Assembly (NCBI RefSeq): GCF_900107925.1
Contig: NZ_FNUJ01000009.1
Span: 365,244 to 429,243, forward strand
Length of the DNA: 64,000 nucleotides
Reading direction: 5' to 3'
Source of the DNA: Amycolatopsis pretoriensis
GTDB lineage: Bacteria > Actinomycetota > Actinomycetes > Mycobacteriales > Pseudonocardiaceae
Shown: positions 40,357 through 49,651 of the stretch, one piece after another
How positions within the stretch are numbered: the stretch's first letter is position 1
How the letters are laid out: each line of letters starts with the position of its first letter
Translations under genes and position numbers: made by a program
Notes under the pieces: model-generated
Told to the model about the DNA's origin: nothing
What the model saw: only the letters and a program-made list of their open reading frames with translations
Database searches by the model: none

Positions 40357-41222
40357 TCGTGGAAAGCGTGTTCCGGTGCCGGGAACTCGCCGCGGCGGAC
40401 GTCCTCGGCGAACGCCGTCGCGGCGTTCTGCAGGACCGTCGCGACGTCGGCGTACCGCTTGACGAACCGCGGTGCCTTGCCGCGCCGCAGCCCGGCCATG
40501 TCCTGCCAGACGAGCACCTGCGCGTCGCAGTCCGGTCCGGCGCCGATGCCGACCGTCGGGATCTTCAGCTCCGCCGTGACGCGCTTGGCGGCTTCGGCGG
40601 GCACCATCTCCATCACCACCGCGAACGCCCCGGCCTCCTGCAGCGCCAGCGCGTCGGCGAGCAGCACGTCCGCCGCTTCGCCGCGCCCCTGCACCCGGTA
40701 GCCGCCGAGGTTGTGTTCACTCTGCGGAGTGAACCCGATGTGGCCCATCACCGGCACGCCCGCCGACGTCAGCGCCTCGACGTGCGCGGCGAACCGCCGC
40801 CCGCCTTCGAGCTTGACGGCGTGCGCGCGGCCCTCTTTCATGAAGCGCACCGAGGTTTCCAGCGCCTGCTGCGGCGAGAGCTGGTAGGAGCCGAACGGCA
40901 GGTCGGCGACCACGAGAGCCCGCTTGACCGACCGGGTGACCGCCCGGACCAGCGGCAGCAGCTCGTCGACGGTCACCGGCAGCGAGGTGTCGTAGCCGAA
41001 GACGTTGTTGGCCGCGGAGTCGCCGACGAGCAGCACGGGGATCCCGGCCTCGTCGAACAGCGCGGCGGTGTACATGTCGTACGCGGTGAGCATCGGCCAC
41101 GGTTCCCCGCGTTCCTTGAGCTCACGCAGGTGGTGGACGCGGACCTTCCGGCCCGGAGCGGGTGCCGCGGGAGCGGCGGGTCCGGTGCCGTACGGGGCGG
41201 GTTCTTCGGTGCTGGCAGACAT
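40353..41222 (-). CDS. panB: 3-methyl-2-oxobutanoate hydroxymethyltransferase
   Basis: A 289-residue enzyme of pantothenate synthesis that adds the hydroxymethyl group from methylene-tetrahydrofolate to 2-oxoisovalerate. Seen: MLTAYDMYTAALFDEAGIPV, LLVGDSAANNVFGYDTSLPV, VVADLPFGSYQ, the EMVPAEAAK region with the catalytic glutamate, and GIGAGPDCDAQVLVWQDMAG. The first ~25 residues are an unconserved Pro/Ala-rich extension. GGAAGG lies upstream of ATG 41222. No pathway partner is adjacent. Confidence 0.95.
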   Translation of the reverse strand: MSASTEEPAPYGTGPAAPAAPAPGRKVRVHHLRELKERGEPWPMLTAYDMYTAALFDEAGIPVLLVGDSAANNVFGYDTSLPVTVDELLPLVRAVTRSVKRALVVADLPFGSYQLSPQQALETSVRFMKEGRAHAVKLEGGRRFAAHVEALTSAGVPVMGHIGFTPQSEHNLGGYRVQGRGEAADVLLADALALQEAGAFAVVMEMVPAEAAKRVTAELKIPTVGIGAGPDCDAQVLVWQDMAGLRRGKAPRFVKRYADVATVLQNAATAFAEDVRRGEFPAPEHAFHD

Positions 41223-41460
41223 CGTCGTCGACCGTCCTTCCCTCGAGGCCTCGGTGAGGTCCCCGGGTCGTGGAGCAGAGGCGTCTCAAAGCGTGACACG
41301 GCCCCGGAGCGGCCCCAACCCCGTGCGACCAGCTTCACACCCCCGGGTAGCAGGGGTCGTCAGCCTTCAGGTTGATGCCCGGGGACAACCAACCTGTGTT
41401 CACTTACGTCAATAAGCAGGCAAGACCACCGAACAGCCGCGAAAGGCGACGAAAGCAACG

Positions 41461-44400
41461 ATGGGAACCCTCGCGAGCACGCGCCCGCGCCTGCCGGCCT
41501 GGAAGGCGAAGGCGGGCGGCATCGTCGCGACCGTGGTCCAGCTGGCCGCGGTGTTCTCGGTGCTCCTCCTGTTCACGAACGGCCCGCACGGGCGCCTGCT
41601 CAACGGCATCGACATGGCCTTCTCGAGCCTGAGCGTGCCGACGAGCGCGAGCCTGGTGATGGTGCTGCTGCTGGTCGTCCTGGGCGGCGCGCTGCGCCGT
41701 CGCAAGAAGGCCGCGCTGTACACGCTGGTGCTGTTCCAGGCGGTCGGGCTGGTGCTCACCCTGGCCCTGCAGGCGACCCTGCTGTGGTCGCCCGAGCTGC
41801 TCTCGCTCGGGTCGCGGCAGGTCCGGCACATCCCGGTGCAGCTGTGGGCCCTCACCGCCGCCGACGTCCTGTCGGTCGCCCTGATCTTCTTCCTGCTCGC
41901 CCTGCGCCCGGCGTTCCCGGCCCGGCTCGCGCCGAGTGCCTGGCGCGACGGCCTGACCATGCTCTTCGGCGGGTTCACCGCGGTCATCCTGGTCGGCTGG
42001 GCGCTCGCGGAGGCGTTTCCGGGCCACCTCGGCGACGCGTGGGAGCGGTTCGCCTGGGTCGTCAACCACGCGACCGGTGAGAACCTGCAGCTGCGCCGGA
42101 TCGGCGTCGGCGAGGGGCCGGCCTGGCTCGACGTGTTCCTCGACCTCGGCGCGACCGCCGTCGCCACCGCGGCGCTGTACCAGCTCTTCCGCGGCGTGCG
42201 CAGCCGTCGCCTGCGTACCGACGAAGAGGAGCTTCGCGTGCGCAAGCTCCTCGCCGAGCACGGCGAGGACGACTCCCTCGGCTACTTCGCGACCCGGCGC
42301 GACAAGAGCGTCGTCTTCTCGCCGAACGGCCGCGCGGCGGTGACCTACCGCGTGCTCGGCGGCACCAGCGTCGCCAGCGCCGACCCGGTCGGCGACCCCG
42401 AGGCGTGGCCGGACGCGGTCCGCGCGTGGCTCGACGAGACGCGCACGTACGGCTGGACGCCCGGCGTGCTCGGGGCGAGCGAGCGCGGCGCGAAGGCGTA
42501 CACCGACGCGGGACTGCGCGCCCTGGAGATCGGCGACGAAGCCGTGCTCGACGTCCGCGAGTTCAGCCTCGCCGGGCCGGAGCGGCGCTCGGTCCGCCAG
42601 GCCGTGAAGCGCATCGAGCGCGCCGGCTACACCTCCCGCGTCCGCCGGCACGGCGAGATCCCCGACGAGGAGATGGCCGAGCTGCTCGCCCGCGCCCAGG
42701 CCTGGCGCGGCGCCGAGACCGAACGCGGCTTCTCGATGGCGCTGGGCCGCCTCGGCGACGCGAGCGACGGCCGCAGCGTGATGGTCGAGGCCTACGACGC
42801 CCGTGGCGACCTGCGCGGCCTGCTGTCGTTCGTGCCGTGGGGCCGGCGGGGCCTCTCACTGGACCTCATGCGCCGCGACCGCGACGCCGAGAACGGCCTC
42901 AACGAGTACCTGATCGCCGAGGTCGTCGCGGCCGGGCCGCACCTGGGCGCGCAGCGGATCTCGCTCAACTTCGCCATGTTCCGCGCGGTCTTCTCCGAGG
43001 GCGAGCGCATCGGCGCCGGCCCGGTCCTGCGGGCCTGGAAGGGGATCCTGAGCGTCGCTTCGCGGTTCTTCCAGCTGGAGTCGCTGTACCGGTCCAACGC
43101 CAAGTACGGGCCGGACTGGGAGCCGCGGTTCCTCTGCTACTCCTCGGCGCGGCGGCTCCCGCGCGTCGGCATCGTCGCGGGCGCGCTCGAAGGGTTCGTC
43201 CCGACCGGCCGGTCGCGGTCGCTGCGGCTCGAGACGGTCGGCGACGACTTCGTCACGCGCGTCAAGGAGATCGAGGAGTCCGCGGCGGTCCCGGCGGCGA
43301 AGCCGGTGCGGCGGCCGGAACAGGTCCGCGTCCGGATGGCGAAGCTGGCCAAGCTGCGCGAAGCCGGGATCGATCCGTACCCGGTCGGCTTCCGCCGCGA
43401 CGACCAGATCGGCGACGTCGTCCGGAAGTTCGGCGACCTGCAGCCCGGCGACGTCACCGGCCACCGCGTCCGGATCGCCGGGCGCGTGCTGGCGATGCGC
43501 ACCCTCGGCGGGCTGTGCTTCGCGCGCGTCAAGGACTTCAGCGGCGAGATCCAGCTGATGCTGGAGGCCGGCGAGCTCGACCTCAAGGGCTGGCGGACCG
43601 GCGTCGACCTCGGCGACCACGTCGGCGTCAGCGGCCAGGTCGTGACGTCGAAGCGCGGCGAGCTCTCGGTGCTCGTCGCCGAGTGGACGGTCACCGCGAA
43701 GTGCCTGCACCCGTTGCCGGACAAGCGGAAGGGCCTCACCGACCCCGAGACGCGGGTGCGGCAGCGCTACCTCGACCTCGCGGTCAACCCGGACTCGACG
43801 AACATGCTGCGGCTGCGCTCCACGGTGGTCCGCGCGGTGCGCGACCGGCTGCACCACGCCGACTACCTCGAAGTCGAGACGCCGATGCTGCAGACGGTCC
43901 ACGGCGGCGCGAACGCCCGCCCGTTCGTCACGCACATCAACGCCTACGACATGCGGATGTACCTGCGGATCGCGCCCGAGCTGTACCTGAAGCGGCTGTG
44001 CGTCGCCGGCGTCGAGCGCGTCTTCGAGCTGAACCGCAACTTCCGCAACGAAGGCGTCGACGCGACGCACAACCCCGAGTTCACGATGCTCGAGGCGTAC
44101 CAGGCGTACGCCGACTACGACACGATGCGGACGCTGACGCGTGAGCTGGTCCAGCACGCGGCCGAAGCCGCGTACGGCGCCCAGATCGTGCGCCGTCCCG
44201 GCGCCGACGGGAAGCTCGCGGAGCACGACATCTCCGGCGACTGGCCGGTGATCACGGTGCACGACGCCGTCTCGGCGGCTTTCGGCGAGCAGGTCGACTC
44301 CGGGACGTCGGTGGCCGAGCTGCGCCGGCTCTGCCGCGCGGCCGGTGTGCCGGTGGGGGAGGACCCGAGCCACGGCGACCTGGTGCTCAAGGCGTTCGAG

Positions 44401-44784
44401 CACCTCGTCGAGGGCGCGACCGTGCTGCCGACCTTCTACACGGACTACCCGACCGACGTCTCGCCGCTGACCCGCCAGCACCGCGAGGACCCGCGGCTGG
44501 CCGAGCGCTGGGACCTCATCGCGTTCGGTTCCGAGGTCGGCACGGCCTACACCGAGCTGACCGACCCGCTCGAGCAGCGCCGCCGGCTGGAGGCGCAGTC
44601 CCTGCGCGCGGCCAGCGGCGACGTCGAGGCGATGGAGCTGGACGACGACTTCCTGCTCGCCCTGGAGCACGGCATGCCGCCGACCGGCGGGCTCGGACTG
44701 GGCGTCGACCGGCTGCTGATGATGCTCACGGGTGCCTCGATCCGCCAGACAGTCCTGTTCCCCTTCGTCCGTCCGCAGGCGTAA
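41461..44784 (+). CDS. lysX: Bifunctional lysylphosphatidylglycerol synthetase/lysyl-tRNA synthetase LysX
   Basis: A 1107-residue fusion. Residues about 15-240 hold six or more membrane helices. About 255-560 is the MprF-like DUF2156 transferase domain that moves lysine from Lys-tRNA to phosphatidylglycerol. About 620-740 is an OB-fold anticodon-binding domain, and about 770-1107 a class II lysyl-tRNA synthetase core (FELNRNFRNEGVDATHNPEF, GLGLGVDRLLMMLTG). The architecture matches mycobacterial LysX, which adds positive charge to the membrane and gives resistance to cationic peptides. It can charge its own tRNA. Confidence 0.95.
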   Translation: MGTLASTRPRLPAWKAKAGGIVATVVQLAAVFSVLLLFTNGPHGRLLNGIDMAFSSLSVPTSASLVMVLLLVVLGGALRRRKKAALYTLVLFQAVGLVLTLALQATLLWSPELLSLGSRQVRHIPVQLWALTAADVLSVALIFFLLALRPAFPARLAPSAWRDGLTMLFGGFTAVILVGWALAEAFPGHLGDAWERFAWVVNHATGENLQLRRIGVGEGPAWLDVFLDLGATAVATAALYQLFRGVRSRRLRTDEEELRVRKLLAEHGEDDSLGYFATRRDKSVVFSPNGRAAVTYRVLGGTSVASADPVGDPEAWPDAVRAWLDETRTYGWTPGVLGASERGAKAYTDAGLRALEIGDEAVLDVREFSLAGPERRSVRQAVKRIERAGYTSRVRRHGEIPDEEMAELLARAQAWRGAETERGFSMALGRLGDASDGRSVMVEAYDARGDLRGLLSFVPWGRRGLSLDLMRRDRDAENGLNEYLIAEVVAAGPHLGAQRISLNFAMFRAVFSEGERIGAGPVLRAWKGILSVASRFFQLESLYRSNAKYGPDWEPRFLCYSSARRLPRVGIVAGALEGFVPTGRSRSLRLETVGDDFVTRVKEIEESAAVPAAKPVRRPEQVRVRMAKLAKLREAGIDPYPVGFRRDDQIGDVVRKFGDLQPGDVTGHRVRIAGRVLAMRTLGGLCFARVKDFSGEIQLMLEAGELDLKGWRTGVDLGDHVGVSGQVVTSKRGELSVLVAEWTVTAKCLHPLPDKRKGLTDPETRVRQRYLDLAVNPDSTNMLRLRSTVVRAVRDRLHHADYLEVETPMLQTVHGGANARPFVTHINAYDMRMYLRIAPELYLKRLCVAGVERVFELNRNFRNEGVDATHNPEFTMLEAYQAYADYDTMRTLTRELVQHAAEAAYGAQIVRRPGADGKLAEHDISGDWPVITVHDAVSAAFGEQVDSGTSVAELRRLCRAAGVPVGEDPSHGDLVLKAFEHLVEGATVLPTFYTDYPTDVSPLTRQHREDPRLAERWDLIAFGSEVGTAYTELTDPLEQRRRLEAQSLRAASGDVEAMELDDDFLLALEHGMPPTGGLGLGVDRLLMMLTGASIRQTVLFPFVRPQA

Positions 44785-44848
44785 CGAGTCGATCGATCTG
44801 ATCACGCTGGTTCCGCCGGAACCGCCGGGGTCGCTTAATGTGTGCCTC

Positions 44849-45421
44849 GTGCGCACGGCTCGATTCGCCTCGGCCCTCCTCATGGGACTGGCCGTGCTGG
44901 CGTATTCGGGGTGGCTCCTGGAGTTCTTCGTCCCGACGGGCGTCTCGCCGGTGCACGACCCGGTCGAGGCGCTGCTGGGCGGCCCGCCGGTGTTCCGCGT
45001 GCTGCTGGCCGTCTCGGGGGTCGCGTTCCTGCTCGCCGGGCCCCCGCTGCACCGGCTCGGCCCGGTCCAGTGGGCGGCCCGGTTCAGCTCGATCTCGGTG
45101 AGCGCCTTCGGCGTGGTCGCGCTGCTGCAGGCCGCCTACCCGGAGCAGAGCGGCGCGCTCTCGTCCCTGGCGACCGTCGTGCTCGTGGTCGGCGTGCTCA
45201 GCCTGATCCTGTGGTGGCCGCCGGGCTGGCGCGCCCTCGCGGTCGCCGGGCTGGTGGTCGTGCTGGTCACCTGGGCCGCGCTCGTGCTCGCGCGGCAGCT
45301 CGACACCGCCGAAGGCGTGGTCAGCCGGGTCGAGCAGGTGGTGCGCGCGGTCCTCTACGGCGTCGGCGGGGCGTACGCCTTCATCAAGCCTGCGCCGCGA
45401 CATGCTCCTCGAGGCGGCTGA
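44849..45421 (+). CDS. Five- or six-helix membrane protein, DUF998-like
   Basis: A 190-residue protein from GTG at 44849 (GTG at 44840 is possible). Helices lie at about 5-25, 44-62, 72-92, 103-120, 126-146 and 165-182. The pattern (LAYSGWLLEFF, then a loop, then LLAVSGVAFLLAGPPL) resembles DUF998/DUF4386-type membrane proteins of unknown role. It lies 64 nt after lysX and overlaps the convergent MarR gene by 38 bp. Confidence 0.72.
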   Translation: MRTARFASALLMGLAVLAYSGWLLEFFVPTGVSPVHDPVEALLGGPPVFRVLLAVSGVAFLLAGPPLHRLGPVQWAARFSSISVSAFGVVALLQAAYPEQSGALSSLATVVLVVGVLSLILWWPPGWRALAVAGLVVVLVTWAALVLARQLDTAEGVVSRVEQVVRAVLYGVGGAYAFIKPAPRHAPRGG

Positions 45422-45830
45422 GCAGCTCCAGCAGCGTCTGGCGTTCGGCCGGGTCGAGGACGCTGAACGTCTCGTCGGCGTGCCCGTGCTGGATCTCTTC
45501 GATCTCCGCGAGCCGCGCGCGTCCGGCGTCGGTGACGGCCAGCAGGCTCGCGCGCCGGTCGGTCGGGTCCGGTTCACGCCGTAGCAGCCCGTCCCGCTCC
45601 AGCGCGTCGACGGCCGAGGTGATCGCCCGGCCGGTCACGCCGAGGCGGCGCTTGACCTCGCCCATCCGCGGCCGGTCGCCCAGCAGGTCGACCATGAGCA
45701 GCAGCTGAACCTGCGCGGCCGGCCAGCCGCGCTTGGCGTAGGGCGCGCCGGCGTACCGGCGCAGGACGTGCGTGATGCGCCGCAGCGCGTCGGCCAGCTC
45801 CGCACCGGTGGGGGCTTTCTCGGTTGACAC
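45384..45830 (-). CDS. MarR-family transcriptional regulator
   Basis: A 148-residue regulator from GTG at 45830. Winged helix: VQLLLMVDLLGDRPRMGEVK, then RRLGVTGRAITSAVDALERDGLLRREPDPTDRRASLLAVT. Divergent from an MFS exporter with nested inverted repeats between them, so it probably represses that exporter and itself. Confidence 0.9.
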   Translation of the reverse strand: MSTEKAPTGAELADALRRITHVLRRYAGAPYAKRGWPAAQVQLLLMVDLLGDRPRMGEVKRRLGVTGRAITSAVDALERDGLLRREPDPTDRRASLLAVTDAGRARLAEIEEIQHGHADETFSVLDPAERQTLLELLSRLEEHVAAQA

Positions 45831-45846
45831 CTCTCCGACTGTACCC

Positions 45847-45884
45847 GCAAAGTATATAGACGAAATTGATACTAAATACTTTGC
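45847..45884. promoter_or_regulatory. MarR operator region
   Basis: GCAAAGTAT (45847-45855) and ATACTTTGC (45876-45884) are perfect 9-bp arms 20 bp apart. Inside them AGTAT/ATACT (45851-45855 and 45869-45873) form a second dyad. The stretch is strikingly AT-rich and lies between the divergent MarR and MFS genes. Confidence 0.65.
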
Positions 45885-45902
45885 ACCTACTTTGAGGGAG
45901 TC

Positions 45903-47129
45903 TTGTCCTTGTGGCGGAACCGCACGTTCGTGCTGCACACCACCGCGGTCGCCATCTCGGCGCTGGGCACGGCGGGCGCGCAGGTCGCGACCGTCTTCGC
46001 GGTGCTCGGGATGGGTTGCTCGGCCGGCGACGTCGGGGTGGTCGGCGTCTGCGGGCTCGTGCCGGCCCTGGCGTTCTTCCTGGTCGGCGGGGTCGTCGCC
46101 GACCGGTGGCCGCGCAACCGCGTGCTGGTCGGCACCAGCGCCCTGTGCGCGCTGGTCCAGGCCGGGCTCGGGCTCACGGTCCTGACCGGCCAGGCGCGGC
46201 TCGCGCACGTCGCCGTCGCGGCCGCGCTGACCGGCGTCGCGACGGCGTTCGCGAGACCGGCCGCGCAGGGCCTGCTGCTGCGCGGCCTCGGCCGGGAGGA
46301 GGGGCCGCGCGCGTTCGCCGCGTTCCGGCTGGCCCTGAACCTGGCCCAGATCGGCGGCTCGTCCGCCGGCGGCTGGGTGGTCGCGGCGGCCGGGCCCGGC
46401 TGGACCCTGCTGGCGGACGCGCTGACGTTCGTCGTCGCGATCGCCCTCGGCTCGGCGATTCCGGCCGAAGGCACCTTCAGCGTCCGGTCCGGTGTCGTGC
46501 GCGAACTGCGCGAGGGCTGGACCGAGTTCCGGGCGCACCGCTGGCTGGCGCCGATGGTCGTCCAGTTCGCCGCGGTCAACGCGCTCGCGGTCGGGGCGTA
46601 CGAGCTGGTGCTCGGCCCGGTCGTGGCGGCGGACGCGGCCGCGTGGGGGCTGATCATGGCGTTCGACGCCACCGGCATGGTGCTGGGTGGGGTGCTGCTG
46701 CTGACCTGGACGCCGTCGCGCCGCTGGGCGGTCGGCGGCGGTGCGCTCACGGCGGCCCCGCTGGTGGCGATGACGGCGAGCGCCCCGGTGGCCGTGGTGT
46801 GCCTCGCGGCGGCGCCGGCCGGGGTGGGCGTCGAGGTGTTCGGCGTCGGGCTGATGACGCTGCTGCAGCGGCACGTCGACCGCGACCGGCTGTCGCGGGT
46901 CTCGGCGTACCAGTCCCTGGCCGGGTTCGGGCTGACGCCGGCGGGCACGGCGTTCGCCGGTCCGCTGGCCGCGGCGGCGGGCGCCCGGGGCGCGCTCGGC
47001 ATCGTGGCGGCGGTGCTGTTGGCCGTTTCGGCCGGAAATGTCGGTGGCCGGTGGGACGATGCCCGCAACGAACGCGAAGGAGTGGATCGACATGGCGGGA
47101 AACGTGCCCCCGGTGGCCGACGAGCGTGA
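45903..47129 (+). CDS. MFS exporter (EntS/multidrug type)
   Basis: A 408-residue transporter with 10-12 membrane helices. The start TTG at 45903 is very close to GAGGGAG (45894-45900); TTG at 45909 is an alternative with better spacing. The MFS loop 2-3 motif is VVADRWPRNRVLVGT, followed by a typical EntS/MFS_3 pattern. Probably controlled by the divergent MarR regulator. The exported compound is not predictable. The 3' end overlaps the DinB-like gene by 38 bp. Confidence 0.88.
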   Translation: MSLWRNRTFVLHTTAVAISALGTAGAQVATVFAVLGMGCSAGDVGVVGVCGLVPALAFFLVGGVVADRWPRNRVLVGTSALCALVQAGLGLTVLTGQARLAHVAVAAALTGVATAFARPAAQGLLLRGLGREEGPRAFAAFRLALNLAQIGGSSAGGWVVAAAGPGWTLLADALTFVVAIALGSAIPAEGTFSVRSGVVRELREGWTEFRAHRWLAPMVVQFAAVNALAVGAYELVLGPVVAADAAAWGLIMAFDATGMVLGGVLLLTWTPSRRWAVGGGALTAAPLVAMTASAPVAVVCLAAAPAGVGVEVFGVGLMTLLQRHVDRDRLSRVSAYQSLAGFGLTPAGTAFAGPLAAAAGARGALGIVAAVLLAVSAGNVGGRWDDARNEREGVDRHGGKRAPGGRRA

Positions 47130-47682
47130 CGGGCTGCTGCGCTTCCTGGAGCAGCAGCGGTACGTGCTCAAGGTGGCCGCCCACGGGTTGACCGACGAGC
47201 AGGCGAGACGCACGCCGACGAACAGCGAGCTTTCGGTGGGCGGCCTCGTCAAGCACGTCGCGACGACCGAGGACGGCTGGCTCGACATCATCCTGAAGCT
47301 GCCGCAGAAGCCGTTCGGCGAGGCGATGGCGGACTACGCGGCGGGGTACCGGCTGGGCGAGGACGAGACGCTGGCGGGCGTCCTGGCCCGCTACGACGAG
47401 GTCGCCGCCCGCACGGCGGAGGTCATCGCCGGGATCGAGGACCTCGGCCAGCCGGTCCCGGTGCCGAAGGGCGTGCCGTGGTACCCGCAGGACGTCGAGG
47501 CGTGGTCGGTCCGCTGGGTGCTGCTGCACCTGATCGAGGAGACGGCCCGGCACGCCGGCCACGCGGACATCATCCGCGAGCACGTCGACGGCGGCACGGC
47601 GATCCCGCTGATGGCGGCCGTCGAAGGCTGGCCGGAGACCGCGTGGGTCAAGCCGTGGCAGGCGGCGACCGCGCCGGCCTGA
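47092..47682 (+). CDS. DinB-family protein (DUF664)
   Basis: A 196-residue soluble four-helix protein. DinB/DUF664 features: LKHVATTEDGWLDI-type metal-binding histidine in GGLVKHVATTE, and WVLLHLIEETARHAGHADIIRE with two further histidines. ATG at 47092 has AAGGAG upstream and lies inside the MFS gene end. Many actinobacterial members are putative thiol-dependent (mycothiol) transferases; that role is inferred. Confidence 0.88.
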   Translation: MAGNVPPVADERDGLLRFLEQQRYVLKVAAHGLTDEQARRTPTNSELSVGGLVKHVATTEDGWLDIILKLPQKPFGEAMADYAAGYRLGEDETLAGVLARYDEVAARTAEVIAGIEDLGQPVPVPKGVPWYPQDVEAWSVRWVLLHLIEETARHAGHADIIREHVDGGTAIPLMAAVEGWPETAWVKPWQAATAPA

Positions 47683-47687
47683 GCCGG

Positions 47688-48212
47688 TCAGAAGAGGGTC
47701 GGCTCGTCGGCCAAAGCGCCTTCGATCACCAGCATCCGGCGCTTGGTCGCGACGCCGCCGTGGGCCGAGAAGCCGCCGTCCTTGCCGCCCGCGGCGAGGA
47801 CGCGGTGGCACGGCACGATGATCGGGAAGGGGTTGTGCCCCATCGCCTGCCCGACGGCCTGCGCCGACCCCGGCAGGCCGAGGCGGTGCGCGATGTCGCC
47901 GTAGGTCACGGTCTTGCCCGGCGGGACCGTACGCGCGACCTCGTAGGCGCGGCGGTGGAAGTCGGGCACGCCTTCGAGGTCCAGCGGGATCGCGGTGAGG
48001 TCCTCACGGGCGCCGGCCAGCAGCGCCACGATCCCGTCGACCGCCGGCCGCATCGAAGGCGGCGGCGGGCCTTCGACGGCGTCCGGGAAGCGTTTCGCCA
48101 TGCGGGCGGGCAGTCCGGTGCTGGGCAGCGAAGTCCCGGCGACGAGGTCGTCGCGCCACGCCAGCCCGCATGGCCCGATCGCCGTGCCGAACACCGTGAA
48201 CCCCGTTGTCAT
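47688..48212 (-). CDS. ogt: Methylated-DNA--protein-cysteine methyltransferase
   Basis: A 174-residue DNA repair protein that removes O6-alkyl groups from guanine by transfer to its own cysteine. Seen: the active-site IVPCHRVL, the helix-turn-helix region GKTVTYGDIAHRLGLPGSAQAVGQ, and the arginine-finger context. The end (GGVATKRRMLVIEGAL) is typical of Ogt. Convergent with the DinB-like gene, 5 nt apart. Confidence 0.93.
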   Translation of the reverse strand: MTTGFTVFGTAIGPCGLAWRDDLVAGTSLPSTGLPARMAKRFPDAVEGPPPPSMRPAVDGIVALLAGAREDLTAIPLDLEGVPDFHRRAYEVARTVPPGKTVTYGDIAHRLGLPGSAQAVGQAMGHNPFPIIVPCHRVLAAGGKDGGFSAHGGVATKRRMLVIEGALADEPTLF

Positions 48213-48303
48213 GCGATCAGCCTACGACCGAAGAGGGGTTCCCCGGACGCGCCGGACCGCTAGGTTCGGTTTGGGGCAATTGCCGAGTTCGAGGAGGCTG
48301 TCG

Positions 48304-49644
48304 GTGCGACGCGCGATCGTGGTGGTGGCGGCTCTGCTCGGCCTGGGTGCGGCACCGGTCGCGGCGGCAGACCCGCTCGTCATGCCGCACGTCGTCGTCG
48401 CGCACAACACCGCCTGGGCCGCGCTGACCGTCCAGCGGGCCGGCGGCACGGTGGTCGCCGCGTACCCGCAGATCGGTGTCGTCGTCGCGTACACGGCGAA
48501 GGACGACTTCGCGGCGAAGGTCCGGAAGACGCCGGGCATCGACGCCGTCGGCGCGACGCGCACCGCGAAGATCCCGAAGGAGTTCTTCGCGCCCCGCAAG
48601 GACGTCCGCTACACCGGGCCGAACTCGCCGAACTCCGGTCAGGTCCCGCCCGAGGGCACCGCGTGGGACGTCCCGGCACTGCATCTGCCCGAAGCGCACG
48701 AGGTCACCGAAGGCAGCCGGCGCACGGTCGTGGGCGTGCTCGACGTCGGCGTCGACGACACCCACCCCGACCTCGCGCCGGCCTTCGACCGCCGGGATTC
48801 GGTGTCGTGCCTGTCCGGCTGGGCCGACCGGAGCCCGGGCGCGTGGCGGCCGACGCTCGACGGCCACGGCACGCACGTCGCGGGCACGATCGCCGCGGCC
48901 CGCAACGGATCCGGCGTCCTCGGCGTCGCGCCCGGCGTCCGCGTCGCCGCGGTGAAACTGGCCGAACTCGACGACACCGAGACGGCCGAGAGCATGGTCT
49001 GCGGGTTCGTCTGGGCCGCCGAACACGGCTTCGCCGTCACCAACAACAGCTACCGCTCGATCCCGTGGCGCTACAACTGCGACGACCAGCCCGACCAGGC
49101 CGCGGCCAAGCTGGCCGTCGGCCGCGCGGTCGCCTACGCCCAGCGCCGGAACGTCCTCGTGGTCGCTTCGGCGGGCAACGCCGGCATCGACCTCGACACG
49201 CGCTCGGTCGACCGCGAAAGCCCGGCCGACAGCACCCCGGTGGACCGCGCGATCGACCCGACGTGCACGCGCCTGCCGCACGAGCTGCCCGGCGTCGTCG
49301 GCACCGGCGCACTGGATGAGAAGCTGGTCAAAGCGAGCTTTTCGAACTACTCGGCGTCCCGGATCAGCGTCGCGGCGCCCGGCGCGCGCGTGTGGTCGAC
49401 CTGGCCGAACGGCGAATACCGCGCCGCGAGCGGGACGTCGATGGCCGCGCCGCACGCGAGCGGCGTCGCCGCCCTGATCGCGAGCGAGCACCCGTGGTGG
49501 GGCGCCGAGCGGATCAAGCGCGCGCTGTACGCGTCCGCGACGCCGCTGCCGTGCCCGGACACCGTGTGCCAGGCGACGCCGGCCGGCACGACGTACTACG
49601 GCCACGGGGTGGTCGATGCGGCGAGTGCCGTCGGCGCGGGATGA
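48304..49644 (+). CDS. Secreted S8 (subtilisin-like) serine protease
   Basis: A 446-residue protein from GTG at 48304 with GAGGAGG 6 nt upstream. A signal peptide (about 1-22, AAPVAAA), a short inhibitor-like propeptide (about 25-95), and an S8 catalytic domain: Asp147 in GVLDVGVDD, His188 in DGHGTHVAG, Asn in ASAGNAGIDLDTRS, and Ser379 in SGTSMAAPHASG. All triad residues are present, so it is likely active outside the cell. No C-terminal anchor. Confidence 0.93.
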   Translation: MRRAIVVVAALLGLGAAPVAAADPLVMPHVVVAHNTAWAALTVQRAGGTVVAAYPQIGVVVAYTAKDDFAAKVRKTPGIDAVGATRTAKIPKEFFAPRKDVRYTGPNSPNSGQVPPEGTAWDVPALHLPEAHEVTEGSRRTVVGVLDVGVDDTHPDLAPAFDRRDSVSCLSGWADRSPGAWRPTLDGHGTHVAGTIAAARNGSGVLGVAPGVRVAAVKLAELDDTETAESMVCGFVWAAEHGFAVTNNSYRSIPWRYNCDDQPDQAAAKLAVGRAVAYAQRRNVLVVASAGNAGIDLDTRSVDRESPADSTPVDRAIDPTCTRLPHELPGVVGTGALDEKLVKASFSNYSASRISVAAPGARVWSTWPNGEYRAASGTSMAAPHASGVAALIASEHPWWGAERIKRALYASATPLPCPDTVCQATPAGTTYYGHGVVDAASAVGAG

Positions 49645-49651
49645 TGGCCGC

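Noticed and set aside
41223..41460. Possible riboswitch between panB and lysX
   Set aside because: No conserved aptamer motif was recognised; only ordinary promoter-like sequence is apparent.
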